A stretch of DNA of 9,014 nucleotides from an uncultured Collinsella sp. (GCA_958447915.1 CAUDCB010000074.1:1-9014), one strand, 5' to 3'. Counted from the stretch's first letter, positions 1 through 6,141 are shown. The notes: generated from the letters alone by a model not told the origin. Made by a program: numbers and translations.

Positions 1-360
1 GCCACGGCGTGGCCCGACCTGGAGGACTACATCAACATGGAGCTGCTCTTTATGATCGGCTTTGGTGTGGCGTTTGAGCTGCCGCTCATCATCTTCTACC
101 TGTCTGTTTTCCACATCGTGTCCTACGCGGCCTTCCGCAGCGCCTGGCGTTACGTGTACGTGGGCCTGCTCGTGGGCTCGGCCGTGATCACGCCCGACGG
201 CTCGCCCGTCACGCTGGGCCTTATGTACGGTGCCCTGCTTTCGCTCTACGAGATCTCGCTCGCCATCGCCCGCGTGGTCATTACCGCGCGCGAGGGCAAG
301 GAGGGCCTGTTCGTGAGCCGTCTGGACCTGTTCTCGGACGACGAGGACGACGAGGAGTAA
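1..360 (+). CDS. tatC: Sec-independent (twin-arginine) translocase subunit TatC, 3' part only
   Basis: The reading frame is open from base 1, so the gene starts before the window; 119 C-terminal residues are visible. TatC is the inner-membrane receptor of the Tat pathway, which binds twin-arginine signal peptides and exports folded, often cofactor-loaded proteins. The visible part holds the family pattern GFGVAFELP (residues 20-28), in which Glu26 matches the conserved membrane Glu of TatC (E170 in E. coli). It then shows a WRYVYVG stretch, an ITPDGSP loop where the family usually has TPPD, and a final LYEISL membrane segment. Three hydrophobic segments lie at about 15-38, 54-72 and 75-94, fitting TM4 to TM6. 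The tail ends in an acidic run (DDEDDEE), and the Glu codons of this tail double as the ribosome binding site of hypA, so the two genes are probably co-transcribed and coupled. The family assignment is secure. Confidence 0.92.
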   Translation, partial: ATAWPDLEDYINMELLFMIGFGVAFELPLIIFYLSVFHIVSYAAFRSAWRYVYVGLLVGSAVITPDGSPVTLGLMYGALLSLYEISLAIARVVITAREGKEGLFVSRLDLFSDDEDDEE

Positions 361-366
361 ATCGGT

Positions 367-723
367 ATGCACGAGGTTGGCATTGTCAACGGCATACTCG
401 ATACAGTGATTCGCGCGGCGCGTGGGGCGGGGGCCTCGCGCGCCGTTTTGGTAACGCTGCGTATCGGGGATATGACCGAGGTCGTGCGCGAGGCGCTCGA
501 CTTTGCGTGGGAGACGTTTCGCGACGAGGACCCGCTCACGCGCGGCTGCGCGCTTGCCGTGGAGGAGGTCCATCCACAAAGCGAGTGCCTGGACTGCGGC
601 GAGATCTTTGAGCACGACCGCTTTCATTGCCGCTGCCCCCAATGTGGCGGCGCCAACGTGCGCCTACTGCACGGCCGCGAGCTCGACATCGCCAGCATCG
701 AGATCGAAACCCCCGACGATTAG
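367..723 (+). CDS. hypA: Hydrogenase maturation nickel metallochaperone HypA
   Basis: 118 residues, normal length for HypA, which delivers nickel with HypB to the large subunit of [NiFe] hydrogenase in the cytoplasm. The start is fixed by the N-terminal MHE motif, in which His2 is the nickel ligand and must lie right after the initiator Met. Zinc is expected to bind the two pairs C74-x2-C77 and C90-x2-C93; Cys88 is an extra Cys beside the second pair. The pattern LRIGDMTEVVREALDFAWE (31-49) is typical of the helical half of the family. The gene begins 6 bases after the tatC stop, with GAGGAG at 352-357 as ribosome binding site inside the tatC tail. hypB follows after 55 bases. HypA can also serve urease, but with hypB next door and no urease gene in view, hydrogenase is the simpler reading. 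No hydrogenase structural gene is visible, so the target enzyme is inferred. Confidence 0.95.
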   Translation: MHEVGIVNGILDTVIRAARGAGASRAVLVTLRIGDMTEVVREALDFAWETFRDEDPLTRGCALAVEEVHPQSECLDCGEIFEHDRFHCRCPQCGGANVRLLHGRELDIASIEIETPDD

Positions 724-743
724 CTCGCCAGCCACCTGGGTAC

Positions 744-754
744 GGGGTATAAAT
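744..754 (+). promoter_or_regulatory. Possible internal promoter -10 before hypB
   Basis: GGGG followed by TATAAAT (748-754) resembles a -10 box. TCGCCA at 725-730 matches 4 of 6 bases of a -35 box at 17-base spacing. The site could give hypB its own transcription, but hypA and hypB would also be covered by read-through from tatC. The call rests on pattern alone. Confidence 0.3.
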
Positions 755-764
755 GGTAGAAGTT

Positions 765-770
765 AAGGAG
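765..770 (+). promoter_or_regulatory. Ribosome binding site deciding the hypB start
   Basis: AAGGAG lies 8 bases before the ATG at 779. A longer frame from the GTG at 770 would place the start codon on the last base of this site, so the ATG at 779 is preferred. Confidence 0.8.
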
Positions 771-778
771 TGCCGAGT

Positions 779-1462
779 ATGGCCGAGAAAACGATTGATA
801 TCGCATCGCCGATTCTGTCGCGCAACGAGCGCCTGGCAGATCAGCTGCGTCAGCGATTTAATGAGACAAACACCTATGTGATCAATGTGCTGTCGAGCCC
901 CGGTTCGGGCAAGACCACCACGATCCTGGGCACCAACGAGCGCCTGCGTGACAAAGCCGGCCTGCGCTGTGCCGTCATCGAGGGCGATATCGCCTCGGAT
1001 GTCGACGCCATCACCATGAAGGAAGCCGGCATGTCCGCCATCCAGATCAACACGGGTGGCCTGTGCCATCTCGAGGGCAACATGATCATGGAGGCTGTCG
1101 ACGCGTTCGATCAGGCCGTCGGTCTGGAAAACATCGACGTCATCTTTATCGAAAACGTGGGCAACCTGGTGTGCCCGGTCGACTTTGACTTGGGCGAGAA
1201 CCTGTCCATCATGATTCTCTCGGTGCCCGAGGGTGACGACAAGCCCATTAAGTACCCGGGCATCTTCCAACACGCCGGCGCACAGTTGCTCAACAAGGTC
1301 GACGTAGCCCCGGCTTTCGATTTTGACATGGATAGGTATACTAAGACACTCGATGACCTCAATCCGCAGGCGCCGCGGTTTGCCGTGAGCGCGCGCAAGG
1401 GCGAGGGCATGGATGCCTGGTGCGATTGGCTCATCGGGCAGATTGAGCAAGCAAGGGCGTAA
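779..1462 (+). CDS. hypB: Hydrogenase nickel incorporation GTPase HypB
   Basis: 227 residues from ATG 779. HypB is a SIMIBI-class GTPase that passes nickel to or with HypA during [NiFe] hydrogenase maturation. The P-loop SSPGSGKTT spans 39-47. EGDIASDVDA (68-77) is the switch region, and the family signature GGLCHLEGN spans 93-101. ENVGNLVCP lies at 125-133, and NKVD (172-175) is the guanine-specificity motif. The metal site at the dimer interface is expected from Cys96, His97 and Cys132. The protein lacks both the N-terminal CxxCGC high-affinity nickel site of E. coli HypB and the His-rich stretch seen in some species. It is thus the short form relying on the G-domain site and on HypA. It follows hypA in the same direction and is followed after 54 bases by topA, with no clear terminator between them. 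Confidence 0.96.
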   Translation: MAEKTIDIASPILSRNERLADQLRQRFNETNTYVINVLSSPGSGKTTTILGTNERLRDKAGLRCAVIEGDIASDVDAITMKEAGMSAIQINTGGLCHLEGNMIMEAVDAFDQAVGLENIDVIFIENVGNLVCPVDFDLGENLSIMILSVPEGDDKPIKYPGIFQHAGAQLLNKVDVAPAFDFDMDRYTKTLDDLNPQAPRFAVSARKGEGMDAWCDWLIGQIEQARA

Positions 1463-1503
1463 GTCGGCCGCCATAAGCGCGGGCGCAGCCGCAGAGATAT
1501 GAG

Positions 1504-1510
1504 ATAGGAG
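1504..1510 (+). promoter_or_regulatory. Ribosome binding site for the TTG start of topA
   Basis: ATAGGAG lies 6 bases before TTG at 1517. The translated product then begins KLIIAEK, the expected first beta strand of the TOPRIM domain, so this rare start is well supported. Confidence 0.75.
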
Positions 1511-1516
1511 CCTCTT

Positions 1517-4114
1517 TTGAAGCTCATCATCGCCGAGAAAAACGACGCCGCACGTCAGATTGCCGAGCGGCTGTCCACGGGCAAACCCAAAAAGGACAAG
1601 GTGTACAACACCGCCATCTACCGTTTTGAGTGGAAGGGCGAGGAATGCGTGACGATCGGCCTTGCCGGTCACATCCTTGCGCCCGATTTTTGCGACAGCG
1701 TGCTGTTCGATAAAAAGCTGGGCTGGTATTCGGTTACCGAGGACGGCGAGATGCTGCCGGCCGACATGCCCGATGGCCTGGCTCGTCCGCCCTACGACAC
1801 CAAGCGCAAGCCGTTCCTTGCCGACGGCATTTCCATCAAGGGCTGGAAGCTCGAGAGCCTGCCTTACCTCACCTGGGCGCCCGTCATTAAGCTACCGGCC
1901 GAGAAGGAACTCATTCGTTCGCTCAAGAACCTTGCTAAAAAGTCCGACAGCGTCATCATCGCCACGGACTTCGATCGCGAGGGCGAACTGATCGGTTCGG
2001 ACGCCCTCAACAAAGTGCGCGAGGTTGCGCCTGACTTGCCGGTCGCCCGCGCCCAGTATTCTTCGTTTACCAAGGCCGAGATTACGCAGGCCTTCGATAA
2101 TCTTGTCTCGCTCGACCAGAATCTGGCCGACGCCGGCGAGAGCCGCCAGCACATCGATCTCATTTGGGGCGCGGTGCTCACGCGCTACCTGACGCTCGCC
2201 AAGTTTGGCGGCTTTGGCAACGTGCGCTCCGCCGGCCGCGTGCAGACGCCGACGCTCGCTCTGGTGGTCGAGCGCGAACGCGAACGCATGGCGTTTGTGC
2301 CCGAGGACTATTGGCAGATTCGCGGCATGGGTGCCGCTCAGGGTGCTGCCGAGGATGACCGCTTTAAGATTGCGCACAAGACGACACGTTTTACCGACAA
2401 AGATGCTGCCGAGACGGCGTACGGCCACGTCGACGGCGCTACGACGGCAACCGTCGCCGCGGTGACCAAGCGCTCCCGCAAGCAGCAGCCGCCCACGCCG
2501 TTTGCGACGACCTCGCTGCAGGCTGCCGCCGCGGCCGAGGGCATCTCACCTGCACGTACCATGCGCATCGCCGAGTCCCTCTACATGGCGGGCCTCATCA
2601 GCTATCCGCGTGTCGACAACACCGTGTACCCTGCGACGCTCGATCTGGGCGCCGTGGTGAGCGACCTGGCAAAGATCAACCCGGCGCTGGCGCCCGTGTG
2701 CAAAAAGGTACTCGCCGGCCCCATGAAGCCCACGCGCGGCAAAGTCGAGACCACCGACCACCCGCCCATCTACCCCACGGGCGAAGGCGATCCGTCCACG
2801 CTCGATGGCGGCCAGCGCAAGCTCTACGACCTCATCGCCCGCCGCTTCCTGGCAACGCTCATGGGGCCCGCGACCATCGAGAACACCAAGCTCGAGCTCG
2901 ACGTCAACGGCGAGCCGTTCGTGGCTTCGGGCGACGTGCTCGTGACCCCGGGCTTCCGCGAGGCGTATCCGTATGGACTTAAGCGCGACGAGCAGATGCC
3001 GCCGCTGGAGCAGGGCGATACGGTCGACGTTTTCGACATTAAACTCGAGGCCAAGCAGACCGAGCCGCCCGCGCGCTACAGCCAGGGCAAGCTCGTGCAG
3101 GAGATGGAAAAGCGCGGCCTGGGCACCAAGTCCACGCGCGCGAGCATCATCGAGCGCCTGTATGCCGTGCGCTATCTCAAAAATGATCCCGTGGAGCCGA
3201 GCCAGCTGGGTATCGCCATCATTGATGCGCTGTCGCAGTTTGCCCCGCGCATCACGAGCCCCGATATGACCAGCGAGCTCGACGGCGATATGACCCGCGT
3301 CGAGCGCGGCGAGGACACCGAAGAGCATGTCGTGACGCACTCGCGCGCGCTGCTGGCCGGCGTGCTCGACGAGCTGCTCAAGCACACGCAGGAGCTAGGC
3401 GACGCCATCAGCGACGCCGTCACGGCCGATGCACGCGTGGGCGCTTGCCCCAAGTGCGGCAAGGACCTGGTTATGAAGACGAGCGCCAAGACCCGCGGCA
3501 GCTTTATCGGCTGCATGGGCTGGCCCGACTGCGATGTGACCTATCCGGTGCCGAGCGGCGTCAAGGTGAGCCCGCTCGAGGGCGAGGCGGCCGTGTGCCC
3601 CGAGTGCGGCGCGCCGCGCATTAAGTGCCAGCCGTTCCGCCAGAAGGCCTTCGAGATTTGCGTGAACCCCACGTGCCCCACCAACTACGAGCCCGACCTT
3701 AAGGTGGGCGAGTGCAAGGTGTGTGCCGAGGCCGGACGCCATGGCGATCTGATTGCGCACAAGAGCGAGAAGAGCGGCAAGCGCTTTATCCGCTGCACCA
3801 ACTACGATGACTGCGGCGTGAGCTATCCGCTGCCGGCGCGCGGCAAGCTCGAGGCGACGGGTGAGACTTGCCCCGAGTGCGGCGCCCCCATCGTGGTGGT
3901 CAACACGGCGCGCGGTCCGTGGCGCATCTGCGTGAACATGGACTGCCCAACCAAGGAGAAGAAGCCCGCCCGCGGCCGCAAGACCACGACCAAGGCGAGC
4001 ACGGCCAAGAAGACGACGGCAGCCAAGAAGACGACGGCGGCAAAGAAGGCCACGGCGGCCAAGAAGACGACCGCCAAAAAGACGACGACCAAGAAGGCGG
4101 CCGCCGACAAGTAG
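1517..4114 (+). CDS. topA: DNA topoisomerase I (type IA), archaeal-like, with four zinc ribbons and a Lys-rich tail
   Basis: 865 residues. Type IA topoisomerases relax negative supercoils by cutting one strand through a 5'-phosphotyrosine. The TOPRIM domain opens with KLIIAEKNDAA (2-12), and its metal motif is D151-F-D153-R-E155 (ATDFDREGELIG, 149-160). The catalytic tyrosine is Tyr363 in GLISYPRVDN (359-368), followed by Arg365; a Val replaces the usual Thr after that Arg. Other conserved patches are RSAGRVQTPTLALVVERERE, ETTDHPPIYPTGE and GLGTKSTRASIIERLY. From Cys644 to about 812 there are four Cys4 ribbons of the topoisomerase C4 type. Residues 813-865 form a basic tail of KKTTAA-like repeats. 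N-terminal and active-site motifs match my memory of haloarchaeal TopA better than the usual bacterial form (LVIVESPAKAKTI, YMRTDS). It could be called topB-like, but the zinc ribbons, the basic tail, and the position beside tmk-holB favour the main topA. No dedicated promoter is clear in the 54 bases before it. A strong terminator follows. Confidence 0.93.
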   Translation: MKLIIAEKNDAARQIAERLSTGKPKKDKVYNTAIYRFEWKGEECVTIGLAGHILAPDFCDSVLFDKKLGWYSVTEDGEMLPADMPDGLARPPYDTKRKPFLADGISIKGWKLESLPYLTWAPVIKLPAEKELIRSLKNLAKKSDSVIIATDFDREGELIGSDALNKVREVAPDLPVARAQYSSFTKAEITQAFDNLVSLDQNLADAGESRQHIDLIWGAVLTRYLTLAKFGGFGNVRSAGRVQTPTLALVVERERERMAFVPEDYWQIRGMGAAQGAAEDDRFKIAHKTTRFTDKDAAETAYGHVDGATTATVAAVTKRSRKQQPPTPFATTSLQAAAAAEGISPARTMRIAESLYMAGLISYPRVDNTVYPATLDLGAVVSDLAKINPALAPVCKKVLAGPMKPTRGKVETTDHPPIYPTGEGDPSTLDGGQRKLYDLIARRFLATLMGPATIENTKLELDVNGEPFVASGDVLVTPGFREAYPYGLKRDEQMPPLEQGDTVDVFDIKLEAKQTEPPARYSQGKLVQEMEKRGLGTKSTRASIIERLYAVRYLKNDPVEPSQLGIAIIDALSQFAPRITSPDMTSELDGDMTRVERGEDTEEHVVTHSRALLAGVLDELLKHTQELGDAISDAVTADARVGACPKCGKDLVMKTSAKTRGSFIGCMGWPDCDVTYPVPSGVKVSPLEGEAAVCPECGAPRIKCQPFRQKAFEICVNPTCPTNYEPDLKVGECKVCAEAGRHGDLIAHKSEKSGKRFIRCTNYDDCGVSYPLPARGKLEATGETCPECGAPIVVVNTARGPWRICVNMDCPTKEKKPARGRKTTTKASTAKKTTAAKKTTAAKKATAAKKTTAKKTTTKKAAADK
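4006..4102 (+). repeat. Degenerate in-frame repeat coding the KKTTAA tail of TopA
   Basis: Several imperfect units of about 12 to 18 bases, based on AAGAAGACGACGGC, encode alternating Lys-Lys, Thr-Thr and Ala-Ala. The stretch looks like histone H1-type tails and like the basic C-termini of actinobacterial TopA, which help the enzyme hold DNA. Such repeats can change in copy number between strains. Confidence 0.7.
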
Positions 4115-4141
4115 CGGCGCAGCCGAAACATTGCCCAAAAC

Positions 4142-4180
4142 AAAAACGAGCGAGGACCTCAAGATCCTCGCTCGTTTTTT
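4142..4180 (+). terminator. Strong bidirectional intrinsic terminator between topA and the convergent minus-strand gene
   Basis: ACGAGCGAGGA (4146-4156) pairs perfectly with TCCTCGCTCGT (4165-4175), giving an 11-bp stem with an 8-base loop. Six T residues (4175-4180) follow on the plus strand. Five A residues (4142-4146) before the stem give a U-run on the minus strand. It should stop topA transcripts 28 bases past the stop codon, and also transcripts of the convergent gene. Confidence 0.9.
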
Positions 4181-4182
4181 AT

Positions 4183-4240
4183 CCGGCAGTTAGGGACGTT
4201 CCTTTTCTGCCGGCAGTTTAGGAACGTCCCTAACTGCCGG
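4183..4240. repeat. REP-like palindromic repeat, intact copy
   Basis: The 20-base arm at 4183-4202 (CCGGCAGTTAGGGACGTTCC) is the exact reverse complement of 4221-4240. The 18-base centre (4203-4220) contains its own palindrome, CTGCCGGCAG (4207-4216). The element can fold as one 20-bp hairpin or as two side-by-side 7-bp hairpins (4183-4189 with 4207-4213, and 4210-4216 with 4234-4240). A related copy lies at 5303-5360 in the same orientation. The GGGACGTTCC...GGAACGTCCC design resembles REP elements mobilised by RAYT (Y1) transposases; that link is inference. Confidence 0.85.
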
Positions 4241-4258
4241 CTCGGGAACGACAAAGCA

Positions 4259-5242
4259 CTACTTCACCTCGACGGGTGCAGCGCCGGGGTAGCGGTCCTC
4301 AAAGTCCAGACGGTATTTGTTGTCGTTGGTGCCCGCTACGTTGTCGCGCGCCAGCGGCGCCACGATCTCGTCCTTGTGGTCCGCAGGCTTGGCGTATTTC
4401 AGGCTGATCTCCCAGGCATCACAGATTGCGTCGATGCGGTGATCTAGGTCGTCGTACAGGGCAACGATGTCCTTCCAGGAGCTGTAGTTCTTGGAGCTCG
4501 TCGGGACGTCCAGGTCCTCGACGATGTCGTAATACTGCTCGATGGTGTCCTCCGTGCGCTCGGCGACGTCGGCGAGATTTTGACGGGTGGTTCGATCCTC
4601 TTCCAGATAGTTGCCGTTGAAGTTCTGCGCGCAGCCACGGACCTGGCTGTCGAGATCTTCGAGCAGGTCGTAGTATTCGCTCAGTCGGCGGTAGAGGTTC
4701 TGCTCAGAGAGCGTTGCTTCGCCGCCATCCTCGTCGTCATCGTCATCACCGTCGTACAGGCTGTTGGGATCGCCGAGAGACTTTAGGTCATCGTCGTCGA
4801 CGTCATGGTGCAGCTTAGCTACCTCGGCAGTCGTTTGCGTGGCGGCGTTGTCGAACGGTCTGATTGCAAAGAAGATGACCAGGGCGATGATGATCGCCAC
4901 CAGCACAACGATAACGGCGATAAGCGGCCCGGTGCCGCTCTTTTTGGGAGCGGGGGTCTGTGGCGAAACGGGCGCGTATGCGGGAGCCGGCTGCTGTTGG
5001 GGCGAGCCGCTCGCGACGGGTATGCGCTGCGTGGTCTCGACGGCCTCGGTCCTTGCGGCGGGGTCGGGGCTATAGGCGAGGGGGTCGTCCGCCTTGGCTT
5101 GCGGCGTATCAAGGGAGCCGGTCTGCTCAAAAGCGGGCTGGCTATCGCTCGCGGCTGTTTGCTCAACGGGTGCACCGCACGAGGTGCAGAACTTGGCATC
5201 ATCTGCAAGAAGCTTGCCGCACGAGGCGCAATACCGAGACAT
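4259..5242 (-). CDS. Zinc-ribbon single-pass membrane protein of unknown function
   Basis: 327 residues from ATG at 5242. I do not recognise a named family beyond its N-terminal zinc ribbon. A zinc ribbon (C5-x2-C8-G, C19-x2-C22-G) opens the protein, as in many zinc_ribbon_2 proteins. A Pro/Gln/Ala-rich linker runs to about 100. Lys100-Lys101 precede a transmembrane helix at 106-127, which suggests that the ribbon is cytoplasmic and the rest outside. Next comes an Asp-rich stretch (147-172, with DDDD and DDDDDED). The C-terminal domain is helical with an internal duplication: YYDLLEDLD at 190-198 and YYDIVEDLD at 237-245. The only Cys outside the ribbon are Cys204 and one near 270. The gene is convergent with topA and divergent from tmk, stands alone, and is flanked by two copies of a palindromic repeat. 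A sensor or envelope role is possible but unproven. Confidence 0.85.
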   Translation of the reverse strand: MSRYCASCGKLLADDAKFCTSCGAPVEQTAASDSQPAFEQTGSLDTPQAKADDPLAYSPDPAARTEAVETTQRIPVASGSPQQQPAPAYAPVSPQTPAPKKSGTGPLIAVIVVLVAIIIALVIFFAIRPFDNAATQTTAEVAKLHHDVDDDDLKSLGDPNSLYDGDDDDDEDGGEATLSEQNLYRRLSEYYDLLEDLDSQVRGCAQNFNGNYLEEDRTTRQNLADVAERTEDTIEQYYDIVEDLDVPTSSKNYSSWKDIVALYDDLDHRIDAICDAWEISLKYAKPADHKDEIVAPLARDNVAGTNDNKYRLDFEDRYPGAAPVEVK

Positions 5243-5247
5243 TGCCA

Positions 5248-5254
5248 CTCCTTT
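5248..5254 (-). promoter_or_regulatory. Ribosome binding site deciding the start of the zinc-ribbon gene
   Basis: On the minus strand AAAGGAG lies 5 bases before ATG 5242. An in-frame ATG at 5260 would put this site inside the coding region. Starting at 5242 also places the ribbon at the very N-terminus (MSRYCASCG), as usual in such proteins. Confidence 0.8.
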
Positions 5255-5279
5255 CGCCACATTTCAAATCAATACGACG

Positions 5280-5309
5280 ATTATACCCAGCGCACAAAAA
5301 AGCCGGCAG
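5280..5309 (-). promoter_or_regulatory. Promoter of the zinc-ribbon gene
   Basis: Reading the minus strand, a perfect TATAAT lies at 5285-5280, preceded by TGGG. The best -35 candidate is CTGCCG (5309-5304; 3 of 6 consensus bases, 18-base spacer), which falls inside the left arm of the second palindromic repeat. The expected transcript starts near 5273, giving a leader of about 30 bases. Confidence 0.6.
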
Positions 5310-5360
5310 TTAGGGACGTTCCTTTTCGGCCGGCACTTTAAGAATGTCCCCAATGACCCA
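5303..5360. repeat. REP-like palindromic repeat, decayed copy
   Basis: This is a second copy of the element at 4183-4240 in the same orientation. The first 20 bases are identical, and the central 18 differ at two positions (5328 and 5336). The right 20 bases keep only about 12 matches, so the long hairpin is lost. The core GTCCC remains, followed by the short direct repeat CAATGACCCAATGAC. The copy sits between the divergent promoters of the zinc-ribbon gene and tmk. Confidence 0.8.
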
Positions 5361-5375
5361 ATGACTAGGTCCGAT

Positions 5376-5421
5376 TTGGGGTGCGCCGGACGCTGGGGTA
5401 TCATGGCTTGGTTGCTATAAC
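5376..5421 (+). promoter_or_regulatory. Promoter region of the tmk-holB-ricT operon
   Basis: Two candidates overlap. One is TTGGGG (5376-5381), 17 bases, then TATCAT (5399-5404), preceded by GGGG. The other is an extended -10, TGC-TATAAC (5413-5421), with no good -35. Start points would be near 5411 or 5428, giving leaders of about 47 or 30 bases before the tmk ATG. The sequence alone does not decide between them. Confidence 0.5.
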
Positions 5422-5457
5422 TTGCATTTTCGCGCCTTGTAGGAAGGGGCTGCGTCC

Positions 5458-6141
5458 ATGGCTTTTGAGCCCGCTCAACATAGCTTTATCACGCTCGAGG
5501 GCGTCGACGGCGCCGGCAAGTCCACGCAGGCGCGCCTGCTTGCCCACGCGCTCGACCTCGCTGGCTATCAGGTCGTAACTCTGCGCGAGCCGGGCGGCAC
5601 CGCCATCAGCGAAAAGATTCGCGCCCTGCTGCTCGACCCCGCCAATACGGCAATGGGCGATACCTGCGAGCTGCTGCTCTACGAGGCCGCGCGCGCCCAG
5701 CTGGTGCACGAGGTCATCGCCCCCGCCCTCGCTGCCGGCAAGGTGGTTCTGTGCGATCGCTTCTACGATTCCACGACCTGCTACCAGGCGTTTGCCGATG
5801 GCCTCGATCGCCAGATAGTGCGCGACGCCAACAACCTGGCTGTCGCCGGTACGCATCCGGCGCTCACGCTCGTCTATCACATCACGCCCGAGCCGGCGGC
5901 GCTGCGCATGGCGGCCCGCGGCGCGGCCGATCGCATGGAGGCCAAGGGCATGGCCTTCCAGGAGCGCGTCTACCAGGGATTTTGTGCCATTGCTGCCGAG
6001 GAGCCCGCCCGCGTAAAGCTCATCGACGCCACCGCGTCGATTGCAGACGTCTTCGCGCAGACGGTCGAGCTGGTTCGTGCGCACGGTCTCGACATCCCCC
6101 AGGATGCCGTCGCCGCCGCGCTTGCCCAGGAGGCTGAGTAA
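5458..6141 (+). CDS. tmk: Thymidylate kinase (dTMP kinase)
   Basis: 227 residues, slightly longer than the usual 205 to 215. The enzyme phosphorylates dTMP to dTDP using ATP, a required step of dTTP supply, in the cytoplasm. The P-loop is EGVDGAGKST (14-23). The dTMP-binding REPGGT motif lies at 43-48 and the DRF-Y-DST motif at 100-106. The LID region reads ARGAADRMEAKGMAFQERVYQGF. The P-loop has Gly and Ala where type I enzymes carry Arg, while the LID keeps Arg, which fits the bacterial type II enzyme. AGGAAGG at 5441-5447 is the ribosome binding site, 10 bases before the ATG. The first nine residues (MAFEPAQHS) are an extension before the first strand. It heads an operon with holB and ricT, the order known from Bacillus (tmk-yaaQ-yaaR-holB-yaaT) but without yaaQ and yaaR. 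Confidence 0.96.
   Translation: MAFEPAQHSFITLEGVDGAGKSTQARLLAHALDLAGYQVVTLREPGGTAISEKIRALLLDPANTAMGDTCELLLYEAARAQLVHEVIAPALAAGKVVLCDRFYDSTTCYQAFADGLDRQIVRDANNLAVAGTHPALTLVYHITPEPAALRMAARGAADRMEAKGMAFQERVYQGFCAIAAEEPARVKLIDATASIADVFAQTVELVRAHGLDIPQDAVAAALAQEAE
6128..6133 (+). promoter_or_regulatory. Ribosome binding site of holB inside the tmk 3' end
   Basis: AGGAGG lies 9 bases before the ATG at 6143 and overlaps the last codons of tmk. The holB ATG comes one base after the tmk stop, so translation is probably coupled. A longer in-frame opening back to 6041 overlaps tmk and lacks such a site. Confidence 0.8.

Noticed and set aside
536..1672. 378-residue open frame antisense to hypA, hypB and topA
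   Set aside because: It spans three well-supported genes on the other strand, and its translation shows no family motif.
3395..4162. 255-residue minus-strand frame over the end of topA and the terminator
   Set aside because: It is the reverse of the zinc ribbon and KKTTAA coding sequence, yielding Leu/Gly/Arg-rich low complexity, and it would start inside the terminator hairpin.
5302..5334. GCCGGC...GCCGGC hairpin followed by six T on the minus strand as a terminator
   Set aside because: The stem is 6 bp with a 21-base loop, and it lies upstream of the only minus-strand promoter, so no clear transcript would need it. It is a by-product of the repeat.
4805..5341. 178-residue plus-strand frame opposite the zinc-ribbon gene
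   Set aside because: It runs through the minus-strand promoter and the repeat, has no recognised motif, and competes with a gene that has a clear ribosome binding site and zinc ribbon.
4183..5360. A CRISPR array or complete insertion sequence
   Set aside because: Only two repeat copies about 1.1 kb apart are present, and the gene between them has no transposase motif.
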